NCBI RefSeq assembly: GCF_017874455.1
Contig: NZ_JAGGLN010000004.1
Coordinates: 124,001 to 188,000 of the forward strand
Length of the DNA: 64,000 nt
Reading direction: 5' to 3'
Source of the DNA: Methanobacterium aggregans
Lineage (GTDB): Archaea > Methanobacteriota > Methanobacteria > Methanobacteriales > Methanobacteriaceae
Below are positions 37,009 through 45,337 of this stretch, in pieces. The notes beneath the pieces are model-generated. The model ran no database searches. It was not told the DNA's origin and worked only from the letters and a program-made list of their open reading frames with translations. A program made the position numbers and the translations under genes. The first letter of the stretch is position 1, and each line of letters opens with the position of its first letter.

Positions 37009-38259
37009 ATGCAGATAATAGCAGATGTGGGCGGAATACCCGGGAAAGATTGTAGAGGGTTCTGTAAATACTGTTACTTCCGAAAAGTAAAAGGAAATGA
37101 ACCTCTTGGATGTAAAAACTGCTCACCCGGAAGAGTAGGATGTGAAAGCTGTACTACCGGGGTTAGGGAAACAAAGAACGAATTTATACCCCCATTTATG
37201 GTTTTAGGTTCAGTACAGAATTCCCTGATGATGGGAAATTACCATGACGCTGATCTGAAGGTAAATGTGAGTGGGGGTGGAGATGTAAGCTGTTACCCTC
37301 ATCTAATGGAACTTACAAGTGGATTGAATCAATGGGACCTCCCAATACACTTAGGTTACACCAGCGGGAAGGGTATAGATGATTCAAAAATCGCAGCAGA
37401 TTTAATTTCACTCGGTGTTAATGAGGTTACCTTCACTGTTTTCTCAACGGATCCCCATCTTAGAAGGGAATGGGTGTTGGACGATAAGCCTGAAGAGTCC
37501 ATGAAGGCACTGGAGATATTCTGCCAGAACAGTGAAGTTCATGCCGCATCAGTTATCGTTCCAGGTGTTAACGACGGCGAGAAATTATTTGAAACTTGTG
37601 CCAAACTCGAAGAATGGGGTGCAAAGGCATTCATACTTATGAGATTTGCAAATAACCGTAATCAGGGGCTTGTACTTGGAAATGAACCCATAATTGAAGG
37701 TGTGGAATCTCACAGCATAGATGAGTTTGATGCGCTCGTGAGAAGTGTTAACAAAGAGTTCAACTTCAAGGTTACAGGTACTCCAGTTTGTGACCCTGAA
37801 AATGACACACCATTTGCAATTTCAAAGGATAAAAACAAGGAATATCTGGAAATACTCTCTGAAGTAACATCTGAAGCCACTATTCTTACAAGTAACGTTT
37901 CAGCACCATTCATTAAAAAAATAATTAAAAATATTGGGGCTGAAGACCTTGTAAACGTTGTTGCAGCAGAACAGGACATAGGCTGTCTCATAACCCATGA
38001 AGATCTTGAAAAAATCGACCTGGGGGATCTGACTGAAACTGTCCTGCTCCCAGGAAGGGCGTACGTCCATAATAAAAGGGCCCAGGAAATATTGAGCCGC
38101 GACGGTGTGGACAGAATCATTGCAAGGGGTCCTGACAAACTCTCAGTTGACGGGGAAATGAGTGGAACCCTTACACGTGAAGAGGTCCTGAAAAAAGAAC
38201 TTATAGCCTTTGAGGATTTGATTGAAGCTATAAACTTCTTTGGAGTGAGAAAAAGTTGA
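37009..38259 (+). CDS. mmp10: Methanogenesis marker 10, McrA arginine C-methyltransferase (radical SAM)
   Basis: Mmp10 is the B12-dependent radical-SAM enzyme that makes 5-methylarginine in McrA. The N terminus has GGIPGKDCRGFCKYCYF, holding the CxxxCxxC that binds the radical-SAM cluster, then the Cys-rich LGCKNCSPGRVGCESC that is special to this family. The 416-residue length fits. ATG 37009 is chosen over GTG 37000, since the TATA at 36983-36991 is too close for the latter. It is divergent from the mcr operon it serves. A Tyr (in KYCYF) known to coordinate the cluster in Mmp10 is in place. Confidence 0.9.
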   Translation: MQIIADVGGIPGKDCRGFCKYCYFRKVKGNEPLGCKNCSPGRVGCESCTTGVRETKNEFIPPFMVLGSVQNSLMMGNYHDADLKVNVSGGGDVSCYPHLMELTSGLNQWDLPIHLGYTSGKGIDDSKIAADLISLGVNEVTFTVFSTDPHLRREWVLDDKPEESMKALEIFCQNSEVHAASVIVPGVNDGEKLFETCAKLEEWGAKAFILMRFANNRNQGLVLGNEPIIEGVESHSIDEFDALVRSVNKEFNFKVTGTPVCDPENDTPFAISKDKNKEYLEILSEVTSEATILTSNVSAPFIKKIIKNIGAEDLVNVVAAEQDIGCLITHEDLEKIDLGDLTETVLLPGRAYVHNKRAQEILSRDGVDRIIARGPDKLSVDGEMSGTLTREEVLKKELIAFEDLIEAINFFGVRKS

Positions 38260-38396
38260 TAAAAGGATTAATTGAAGGGGCATTAATATTTTTTTAATCC
38301 TTATTTTTTATCTTAATACACTCAGAGATCATTCGTTACAGGAATTTAAGTATATGCTTGCTTTGGTACATTTATAAAGGTTACAGGTAGTCCAAA

Positions 38397-39719
38397 ATGA
38401 ATAAAAAAAAGCTTAAAATAACTGTTCTGACACCTGAATTCTACAATTATGGTGCCATGTTAATTGCTGGAATTTTAAAGGAAGCAGGTTATGATGTAAC
38501 ATTAAAAAAGGGTTTCAGCCAACCCATCCATGCAGATATTGTTTTTTTAAGCTTTCACTCCACGATACACCTCCTTAAGTACAAACATGACGTGGAGAAT
38601 ATAAAGGCAATGAAAGTCGTTGGGGGTCCTGTGAGCAGAGTTCCTGAGCTTGTTTTCCAAAATTTGTCTGTTGATATTGTTATGGTTGGAGAAGCTGAAG
38701 GAAATATTCTTAAACTTATGGCTGCACTCGAAGATGGTTTTAACGTTGAAAAATTGCGCCTTGTGAAAGGCCTGGCATTTGAGGATGCTGGAAATATTCA
38801 ACAAACAGATCATGGTGAAAGAGTTTCAATGAAACGGCCTTTACCATTCATACCTCATGATATTTCTTCAGAAGACATAAGAGGGGCCAACGTTTACATT
38901 GAAACCCACAGGGGCTGTCCTGGAAGCTGTGCATTCTGTCAGGTTCCCTGTTTTTTTGGAAGGGAAGTCCGAAGCCGACCCCATGAAGATGTTATAAATG
39001 AGGTCAAGGCATTCTTAAAGGCAGGCGCAAAAAGAATTGCAGTGAGTGGTGGTACTGGAACACTTTATGGCAGCAATAAATTCCGAAACCTTGATGAACA
39101 TGCTTTCACCCACCTTTTAAAGGATATAAGCAGTTTAACACGCCCTAAAAATCTTACAATACCTGATATAAGGGTGGATCTTATAAGTCCAGATATTTTA
39201 GAGGCCCTTCGTAACTACACAAACGGCTGGGTTTACTTCGGAATAGAATCTGGAAGTCCCCGCATTCTCAGGAGTATGAAGAAGGGAATAAAGCTGGATG
39301 ATGTACGTGAAGCTGTTGAATTGGCCAGGAAGGAGGGACTTAAAATTGCAGGTTCATTTATAGTAGGATATCCTGGTGAGGAAGAAGAGGATTTCCAGGC
39401 AACAGTTGACCTTTCAGATGAACTGATGTTGGATGATTACTTCGTGAGCATAGCTGAACCCCTACCTGGAACAGTTCTTGCAGAGGAAATAAAGAAACTT
39501 CCAGATGAAAAAAACGCTCTTTTTCAGGATGCTGAAGAGTACAAAAGACAGGGTTTGAGTCTTGCAGAGGAGCGGGCCCTTAAGCTCATGATGGATTCCT
39601 TCGTTTTCAGGAGCATGCCTGTGCCCATGACTGAAAATCTATTCAAAGCCCTGTTAGATGAAGTAAAATCTCAGGGAGAACATATAAAAACTGTTACACC
39701 CTTAATAAAAGGATTATGA
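38397..39719 (+). CDS. B12-binding radical-SAM protein, candidate McrA glutamine C-methyltransferase
   Basis: A 440-residue protein with an N-terminal cobalamin-binding-like fold (about 1-130; LTPEFYNYGAMLIAGILKEA, then VVGGPVSRVPEL and VMVGEAEGN). The radical-SAM core begins with ETHRGCPGSCAFCQVPCFFG (CxxxCxxC). YFGIESGSPRIL and FIVGYPGE follow. It fits the MJ0865-like family, which includes MgmA, the enzyme that methylates the alpha carbon of a Gln in McrA. The target Gln is present in this McrA, and the gene lies next to mmp10. TATA (TTTATAAAGG, 38371-38380) stands about 20 bases before the ATG, so it too may be leaderless. Assignment to MgmA is by context and my memory of the family. Confidence 0.65.
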   Translation: MNKKKLKITVLTPEFYNYGAMLIAGILKEAGYDVTLKKGFSQPIHADIVFLSFHSTIHLLKYKHDVENIKAMKVVGGPVSRVPELVFQNLSVDIVMVGEAEGNILKLMAALEDGFNVEKLRLVKGLAFEDAGNIQQTDHGERVSMKRPLPFIPHDISSEDIRGANVYIETHRGCPGSCAFCQVPCFFGREVRSRPHEDVINEVKAFLKAGAKRIAVSGGTGTLYGSNKFRNLDEHAFTHLLKDISSLTRPKNLTIPDIRVDLISPDILEALRNYTNGWVYFGIESGSPRILRSMKKGIKLDDVREAVELARKEGLKIAGSFIVGYPGEEEEDFQATVDLSDELMLDDYFVSIAEPLPGTVLAEEIKKLPDEKNALFQDAEEYKRQGLSLAEERALKLMMDSFVFRSMPVPMTENLFKALLDEVKSQGEHIKTVTPLIKGL

Positions 39720-39820
39720 ATAGTTAAAATAATTTTTATAAATTAATTTTTTTAAGGTATAATTTTTTCTAATGATCCAGATCGTGCAAAAATTTGTTTA
39801 ATATTAATTTTAATGTTAAA

Positions 39821-39880
39821 TAAAAAAATATAAAAAAATGAGAAAATGTGGAAAGGATTTGAATTCTTTTTGAAATCCTT
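39821..39880 (-). terminator. Hairpin plus T7 runs after the Mrp ATPase gene
   Basis: AAGGATTT (39853-39860) pairs with AAATCCTT (39873-39880), a perfect 8-bp stem with a 12-base loop that starts in the stop codon on the minus strand. Two T7 runs follow (about 39822-39838). Likely terminator of the DUF134-NifX-Mrp gene group. Confidence 0.6.
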
Positions 39881-40691
39881 AGTTCTCAAGGACTTCAACT
39901 ATTTTATCAACGATTTTGGAAAAATTCTCAAGGAATTCCGGATTTTTGAGTCCTCCTTCATCTTCATTTTGATAGAGAGGTAAGGTTCCAAGGAGGGGTA
40001 TGTTCAGTTCTTCTGCTAATTTTTTTCCACCATCCTTTCCAAATATGTGGATTTCTTCGCTGCAGTGGGGACATTTGAAGATTGACATGTTCTCCACAAT
40101 ACCGATCACAGGGATCTTTAGTGCCTGAACCATCTTAATGGATCGTTCCACATCATCCAGGGCCACTGAATGGGGAGTTGTGACCACAATAACACCATCA
40201 AGGGAAGGAATGGACTGCAAAACAGTTAAAGGCTCGTCACCGGTTCCTGGAGGACAATCAATTACTAAAACATCCAGATCACCCCATAGAACATCTGACA
40301 GGAACTGCCTTATTGCACCTGTTTTTTTGGGTCCCCTCCATATGAGGGGTTCGTTGGAGGGTAGAAGTATCTCAGTTGACATCACCTTAACACCATCATC
40401 TGTTTCAAGGGGTTTTATACCTTCTTCAGTGCATTGAAGTTCTGATATTCCCATTCCAAACATCTGCGGTATGTTGGGTCCGTGGAGGTCCGAATCCAGT
40501 ATGCCTGTTTTAAACTTGCTCCCTGCAAAGGCGGATGCAAGACTGGCAGATACTGTGGATTTTCCCACACCACCCTTACCACTCATAACTGCAACCTTAT
40601 GTTTGATCCGGCCCATGTTCTTGGTGATCTTAATTTCCTGTTCCATAACTGCCAATTTCTGTTTTTCTTCTTCACTGAGATTTTTTACCAT
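39879..40691 (-). CDS. Mrp/NBP35-type P-loop ATPase (Fe-S cluster carrier)
   Basis: A 270-residue cytoplasmic ATPase of the Mrp/ApbC/NBP35 group, which carries and transfers Fe-S clusters. The deviant Walker A is MSGKGGVGKST (about residues 36-46), with DSDLHGPNIPQMFG and DCPPGTGDEPLT following. FKCPHCSEE gives the CxxC that bridges a 4Fe-4S cluster between two subunits. GAAGGATT precedes the ATG. It is the third of three minus-strand genes with the NifX-like and DUF134 genes. Confidence 0.92.
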   Translation of the reverse strand: MVKNLSEEEKQKLAVMEQEIKITKNMGRIKHKVAVMSGKGGVGKSTVSASLASAFAGSKFKTGILDSDLHGPNIPQMFGMGISELQCTEEGIKPLETDDGVKVMSTEILLPSNEPLIWRGPKKTGAIRQFLSDVLWGDLDVLVIDCPPGTGDEPLTVLQSIPSLDGVIVVTTPHSVALDDVERSIKMVQALKIPVIGIVENMSIFKCPHCSEEIHIFGKDGGKKLAEELNIPLLGTLPLYQNEDEGGLKNPEFLENFSKIVDKIVEVLEN

Positions 40692-40800
40692 GTTGAATCC
40701 TTCTTTAATAATTCATGTCCATTAAATCCATTTTGTTATTAAAATTATTATTCCTTATTAGTTAATTATGGTTTTTTTTAATTTAAACTTTCAATTAAGT

Positions 40801-41178
40801 TTAATCATGACTTGCTGTGCATGGTTCAAGTGATCCTGGCTTCAGATCTCCATTTTTCCACTGTTGAAAAGCTTGATTCACAGTTCCAGTAGCTCCCGAA
40901 AATACCTGAACACCTCCATTACTGAGCATTTCAACAGCTTTAGCTCCTAGATTCCCACAAACCACTATATCTCCATCGTTGACCAGTATGACTTCTGCAG
41001 CAGTTGCATGACCACCAGAATGTCTTCCATGAGTTTCAAAGGCTTCTAAGTCCATTACAATATCATCTTCAATTTTAAGAATTGTTAAGTAGGGGGTTTT
41101 ACCAAAATGGGGACAAATTGGTGAATTTAACCCTTTTTCATCTTCTGTTGGAAAACATAGATTTTTAATTTTGAACAT
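40801..41178 (-). CDS. NifX/NifB-like cluster-binding protein (dinitrogenase cofactor family)
   Basis: A 125-residue, single-domain protein of the family that binds or stores Fe-S or FeMo-type clusters (NifX, NafY and the C-terminal domain of NifB). NSPICPHFGKTPYLTILKIEDD and VVCGNLGAKAVEMLSNGGVQVFSG are typical. Methanogens carry several such genes unrelated to nitrogen fixation. A TATA-like AAATATAAAAAAAATA stands about 30-45 bases upstream, so it may have its own promoter in addition to read-through from the DUF134 gene. Confidence 0.88.
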   Translation of the reverse strand: MFKIKNLCFPTEDEKGLNSPICPHFGKTPYLTILKIEDDIVMDLEAFETHGRHSGGHATAAEVILVNDGDIVVCGNLGAKAVEMLSNGGVQVFSGATGTVNQAFQQWKNGDLKPGSLEPCTASHD

Positions 41179-41221
41179 CTCCCATTGAATTTTTGAATCA
41201 TCTCAATATTTTTTTTATATT

Positions 41222-41806
41222 TCAATCAGCACCACAGAGTGGTGCTCCACATTTAGGACATTTATTTTCCCTGCATGGTATTCCTGGAGTTTTTTCGGTT
41301 TCATATCCACATTTGGTACATTTACAAACCCTTGGCGGTCCTGCCATTCTTCCGGGGCCTCCAAAGGATCTTCTCATCCCCATTCCAGGCTGTCCCAGGT
41401 TCTGAACTTCTTCACTTTTGAGGGCTACTATTTCTTCAGAGCCACAGTCAGGACAGGTATCATATTCCTTGGTGGGACTGTGCCATTCAAAACCACATTT
41501 ACTGCATCTATACCTTTTTTCGTCTGTCATACAGATTCCTCCTTTAATTTTTATAATTTTACCTTCCACAATGGCCTTTGCTATTTTTTCCCGCGCGGAG
41601 CTAAGGGTTCTGTGGAAGGTGGGCTGTGATATCCCCATGAGTTCGGCTGCTTTTTTCTGCTGGATTTTCTGATAATCCTTCAATCTTACAGATTCAAATT
41701 CATCCAGTGTGATTAAAATCGGCTCAACATCTGTGCCTTCCTCTGGTTTGAAGCATCGAAACTGGGGTTCACCAAATACTCGTCTTGATCTTCTCGGCCT
41801 AGGCAT
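41222..41806 (-). CDS. DUF134 helix-turn-helix protein with zinc ribbons
   Basis: A 194-residue predicted DNA-binding protein. The DUF134 domain (about 1-100) starts MPRPRRSRRVFGEPQF and has a sigma-factor-like HTH (KKAAELMGISQPTFHRTLSSAREK). Two zinc ribbons follow: CSKCGFEWHSPTKEYDTCPDCG and, after a Gly/Met-rich linker, CKCTKCGYETEKTPGIPC plus CPKCG. In other methanogens DUF134 proteins are found next to NifX-like and Mrp genes, as here. The 20-bp palindrome at its start codon suggests it regulates itself. Confidence 0.88.
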   Translation of the reverse strand: MPRPRRSRRVFGEPQFRCFKPEEGTDVEPILITLDEFESVRLKDYQKIQQKKAAELMGISQPTFHRTLSSAREKIAKAIVEGKIIKIKGGICMTDEKRYRCSKCGFEWHSPTKEYDTCPDCGSEEIVALKSEEVQNLGQPGMGMRRSFGGPGRMAGPPRVCKCTKCGYETEKTPGIPCRENKCPKCGAPLCGAD

Positions 41807-41807
41807 G

Positions 41808-41827
41808 TTATGAATATATATTCATAA
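41808..41827. promoter_or_regulatory. Perfect 20-bp palindrome at the DUF134 gene start
   Basis: TTATGAATATATATTCATAA is a perfect inverted repeat that ends one base before the DUF134 start codon (minus strand ATG at 41804-41806). Its place around the expected transcription start makes it a good operator, most simply for the DUF134 protein. Part of it is A/T-rich enough to double as a core promoter element. Confidence 0.65.
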
Positions 41828-42009
41828 TTCTATTTAAAGGTTTTCTAAAAAGTAGGATCAGGAAAAATGAAGGTTCCAAAAAACTCCATATTAAATCATT
41901 TGAAAACTATTAGAAGTCTAAGGTGATTTTACGCCTGAATTTAATACCTAAAATACTCTTCAAAGTAAAAAAATTAAAAATTAAAGAAAAATGAAAATAA
42001 ATAATAATT

Positions 42010-43092
42010 TTAAGGCCGTTTGGCTGGTTTTAAATGAATGGAAGTGATCTCACACCTCGATCCCAACCTCATTGGAGGCCCCCATGTCCCCGTACCCTGA
42101 GAAACGTAAAGTTTAGTGTCTTTGTAACTGTAAAGGCCTCTGAGATATGGAAACATAATTTTAACAAAAAGGTTAACGGGAATCATCTGTCCTGCATGGG
42201 TGTGGCCTGAAAGCTGGAGTTCTATTCCTGCATCATTTGCTGCTTCAACTTCCCTTGGAATATGGTAGAGGAGTACAGAAGGTTTTTCAGGGTTTATATC
42301 TATCTTCGAAAGTGATTTTTCAAGATTTTTGGTTTGGTAAGAATATTCCACACCAATGACTTGAATCCCCATACATTCAACCAATTCGTTTCGGAGAATT
42401 CTGAGGTTTATTCCCTCAAGAACCCTAAAAATCTCATCCATTCCCTCATAAAAATCATGGTTACCTGTTGCAAAAAATACTGGTGCTTTCAAATCGTTTA
42501 TTGACTTAAATGTATGTTTATGAAGTCTTGCACTCCCATCAACCATATCACCAGTTATAAAAACCATTTCAGGATTCAATTTATTTGTTTCATGAACTAT
42601 ACGTTCCATATAACCCGAATTTCTTATTGAACCAATGTGAATATCACTGAGTTGAACCACGTTTAAATCGTTCTTCAGTCCATTTAAAGATATTTCAACC
42701 CTTTTTATTTCTAAATCCGAACTTTTTGATATGGAATAAACACTTACAACAGCTGTCAGAAAACCTATTATAATTCCTGCTTTTTCATGAGGTATTTTAA
42801 TGAAAAATGATGTTAATCCATAGATCGCAAGAAAGGATATAAGATAAAATGAGATCCCCATCCATGCAGAGGCTGCTGTGTAGAACACACGGGTTAAATT
42901 ATTTGAAACAGTTCTTTCAATTAATGCCGCTGCAGGGTAGGAAATAGATGCTATGACCATTAAAATGTAGAAGGTTGCATTATGGGAAAATCCTAATAGA
43001 AAGGCCATTGAATAAAAAATACCGTAGTTCAAGGCCAGAAACCCTAAAAAGAATACTGATATGAATGCCATGTACTGGAAGATGCTTCTCAT
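42010..43092 (-). CDS. Membrane-anchored metallophosphoesterase
   Basis: A calcineurin-type phosphoesterase, 360 residues. Four or five hydrophobic helices fill about 5-125. The catalytic domain has all metal motifs: VQLSDIHIG (about 150), ITGDMVDG, ATGNHDFYEG, LLYHIPRE and LSGHTHAGQMIP. The domain is close to the YkuE-like UDP-2,3-diacylglucosamine-hydrolase-related group, but that lipid is absent in archaea, so the substrate is unknown. ATG 43092 is preferred to a TTG four codons upstream because GGGGT lies just before it. It stands alone. Confidence 0.88.
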   Translation of the reverse strand: MRSIFQYMAFISVFFLGFLALNYGIFYSMAFLLGFSHNATFYILMVIASISYPAAALIERTVSNNLTRVFYTAASAWMGISFYLISFLAIYGLTSFFIKIPHEKAGIIIGFLTAVVSVYSISKSSDLEIKRVEISLNGLKNDLNVVQLSDIHIGSIRNSGYMERIVHETNKLNPEMVFITGDMVDGSARLHKHTFKSINDLKAPVFFATGNHDFYEGMDEIFRVLEGINLRILRNELVECMGIQVIGVEYSYQTKNLEKSLSKIDINPEKPSVLLYHIPREVEAANDAGIELQLSGHTHAGQMIPVNLFVKIMFPYLRGLYSYKDTKLYVSQGTGTWGPPMRLGSRCEITSIHLKPAKRP

Positions 43093-43203
43093 TTTAGACC
43101 CCAATATTGATAATTTGGATGATGGTTGGACTATTTCTTAAAATCTTGTAAAAATAAAAAAGTTTAGGTTCATTTTCAGATCATGGGCGATTTAAGTGAT
43201 GAA

Positions 43204-44115
43204 TTAAATTATAGATGTTTCTGGAAGGAGTTTCACCATTGTGTAATCGTACATGAAGGATTTTTTTATCTCTGAAATATCTCCAAGTCTGTAATCGCTT
43301 ACAACAACATCTGCAATATCCTCATGGAATTTTTCATAATCCAGTTTGACCCTTACACCATCAAGCTGACTTACAACAGGTACTGGAGAGTAAACCTCTT
43401 GTATTGCAGGTACCTGGTTTTCTATCTCAGTCTTAACGAGTATTGAGGGCACTATTGGTGGGTCATCTGCCATTTCCCTTCGTTTATTGTCCAAAATTTC
43501 TTCAACAACCTCAACAAGCTTTCTGAGGGCCCTTATGTTTTCTCCCCTTTTGAGTCTTCGAGGTATCCTTCCAAGACCTCCAACATATGCATCTGCACCG
43601 GGCAGTTCAGACACATCAAGGTCTGGAGCTCCTGTTACAACTATTGGTATGTCTATATCATCAAATAGATGAGTTTTGTTGGTTATGCACTCCCTGAAGC
43701 TTCCAAGGGCGAAGACTGCAAGGTCATGCTCTGCTATGAGGTTTTTTTCATCCTCAGATATTCTTGATATTTCCTTTCCAGCCCCCCTTGCGAGTCCTAT
43801 CATGTTGTCCTTTGCACCGTAACGGCGCAGGTACTCCGAAATATCACAGGCAGAGTGTGGAAGGTGCTGCCTTGCAAGGGTTGGGGCAACTATGGCTATT
43901 TCTGTACCTGCCATTGGGGCTATTTTAACCTTTCCAAGAAGTTCCTTTGCCTTGGATTCAACCATTTTCACGTCTTCAATTGGAACGGCCAGTGTTAGGA
44001 CAAGATCCATCTGACTCGTGGTTTCTTGAAGAATAAAACCTCCCAGATCTTCTATAAGCTCGTTCATTTCTTCGTGCTTGTGAATTCCACCCGTGTAAGT
44101 TAAAGTTTCATACAT
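43204..44115 (-). CDS. Methanogenesis marker protein 7
   Basis: A 303-residue protein that fits methanogenesis marker 7, a family confined to methanogens. The start YTGGIHKHEEMNELIEDLGG is recognisable. APTLARQHLPHSACDISEYLR has a conserved His and Cys, and GADAYVGGLGRIPRRLKRG is a Gly/Arg-rich stretch. The function is unknown; these proteins are suspected to take part in F430 or Mcr maturation. It overlaps the upstream gene by 16 bases with GGAG inside that gene, so both are translated as a unit. Confidence 0.7.
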   Translation of the reverse strand: MYETLTYTGGIHKHEEMNELIEDLGGFILQETTSQMDLVLTLAVPIEDVKMVESKAKELLGKVKIAPMAGTEIAIVAPTLARQHLPHSACDISEYLRRYGAKDNMIGLARGAGKEISRISEDEKNLIAEHDLAVFALGSFRECITNKTHLFDDIDIPIVVTGAPDLDVSELPGADAYVGGLGRIPRRLKRGENIRALRKLVEVVEEILDNKRREMADDPPIVPSILVKTEIENQVPAIQEVYSPVPVVSQLDGVRVKLDYEKFHEDIADVVVSDYRLGDISEIKKSFMYDYTMVKLLPETSII

Positions 44116-44633
44116 AATCTTTTCTCCAAGATGTTGTATCGTAATTTAGCCCTTTCTACAGGGTTTAATGGTGCATTTTTGTGGGAGGGTAGTTCAACAG
44201 CCCTATCTCCCATGGTACTTATTTCATCAACCAGTTCATCCTTCATATAATCTGGGTAAACCAAATAATCCTGATGTACAGATACTGTCATGAATCCCAT
44301 ATCTTCAACAATTTCCCCTAAGAAGTTTGAGTATACCTTAACTTTCATGTTTTCATTATCGGATGGATCCACTGAAGTGCCTGCCGTAGATTCACAGCCC
44401 ACATCCTTAACAAGGGGTTTTGTTCCAAATACCTTTGAAATTTCTTTTAAACTTTCATTTATCTGTGAAAATGTGTTCACCTTGATCTTCAAAGATTTCA
44501 TATTGGTATCTGTCTCTGAAAGTACAACTGCAATATCTGCATCTGTAGAATCTGGATGCTTCGTGACTTCAAAGTCCTGAACTCCTGCAAGTCTAAGTAT
44601 CTCCTGACACATGGGAGTCGTAACAATCTTCAT
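44100..44633 (-). CDS. Conserved methanogen protein, partner of marker 7
   Basis: A 177-residue protein, first gene of the pair with marker 7. Features seen: an N-terminal MKIVTTPMCQEILRLAG with a Cys, an alpha/beta pattern over the first 100 residues, and a basic C terminus (ERAKLRYNILEKRLCMKL) with another Cys. There is no signal peptide or membrane helix. Its place suggests one of the other methanogenesis marker families (marker 17 is often near marker 7), but I cannot assign it from sequence alone. GAGGT precedes the ATG. Confidence 0.72.
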   Translation of the reverse strand: MKIVTTPMCQEILRLAGVQDFEVTKHPDSTDADIAVVLSETDTNMKSLKIKVNTFSQINESLKEISKVFGTKPLVKDVGCESTAGTSVDPSDNENMKVKVYSNFLGEIVEDMGFMTVSVHQDYLVYPDYMKDELVDEISTMGDRAVELPSHKNAPLNPVERAKLRYNILEKRLCMKL

Positions 44634-45072
44634 TTAACTTTAACCTCGATTAAACTCATGTATTCTGAATAAGTTTTAAATTCCTAGATGTTTTAAAAGG
44701 ATTTATTTTATCCCAATTCTATCCATTGATTGATTAAGGTTTTATTAAAGTTCCTTTTATTATGTTTTGTGTTTAATGTTCAATTCAGATTCATCCCTCA
44801 AATCATCACAACGAATTCAAATCTGGATTTGAATGAACTGATTATGGTTTATCTATTGATTGCTTACTATGAAACTGAAATATATATTTATTTAATGGAA
44901 GGATTTAGGAATCTCTTTTCTGATTATCTAGTGGGACTGAGATAAAATCAAAACCAGCCCATGAAAGAGATTCTGTTGAGAACATGTGTTCTGCAAAATA
45001 TTTATATAATTGGTGAAACAAAAAAAAATATGTATAAAGACTGTTTTAAGTTGGTCTGAGGATGTGAAGGAA
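44634..45072. promoter_or_regulatory. Divergent intergenic region before the TRAM gene, 439 bp
   Basis: Very A/T-rich. The TATA for the TRAM gene is TTTATATA at 45001-45008. On the far side the promoter of the marker 7 pair must lie close to 44660-44700 but is not distinct. An open frame on the plus strand at 44730-44945 has no ribosome site and was not accepted. Confidence 0.45.
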
Positions 45073-45285
45073 TTGTTTAGGGTAGATGAAAGTCCAAGTA
45101 CAGCTCCAATTAAAGAAGGGGAAGAATACGAAGTTAAAATTGAAGATGTAGGTAAAGAAGGCGATGGAATAACTCGCGTTGAAGGTTTCGTCGTGTTCGT
45201 GCCGGACACTAAGGTCGGGGAAGAGGTCAAAGTTAGAATAACTTCTGTAAGAAGACGTTTTGCCTTTGCCGAGAAAGTCGAGTAA
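45073..45285 (+). CDS. TRAM-domain RNA-binding protein
   Basis: A single TRAM domain, a small beta-barrel that binds RNA, in about 70 residues. The pattern GEEYEVKIEDVGKEGDGITRVEGFVVFVP with KVRITSVRRRFAFAEKVE is typical. Stand-alone TRAM proteins are common in methanogens and behave as RNA chaperones, with reported links to cold response. The start is placed at a TTG at 45073, since GAGGATG lies 9 bases upstream and the TATA at 45001-45008 predicts transcription starting near 45033. The longer frame, from 45010, would begin before the mRNA does. A T8 run follows the stop. Confidence 0.88.
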   Translation: MFRVDESPSTAPIKEGEEYEVKIEDVGKEGDGITRVEGFVVFVPDTKVGEEVKVRITSVRRRFAFAEKVE

Positions 45286-45337
45286 TTATCAAGAGATCAA
45301 ACTTTTTTTTAAACTTTTTACTATTTTTGGTGTTTAA

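Noticed and set aside
44730..44945. Plus-strand open frame of 71 codons in the spacer before the TRAM gene
   Set aside because: Starts at a TTG with no ribosome site or TATA, has no recognisable domain, and follows A/T-rich composition.
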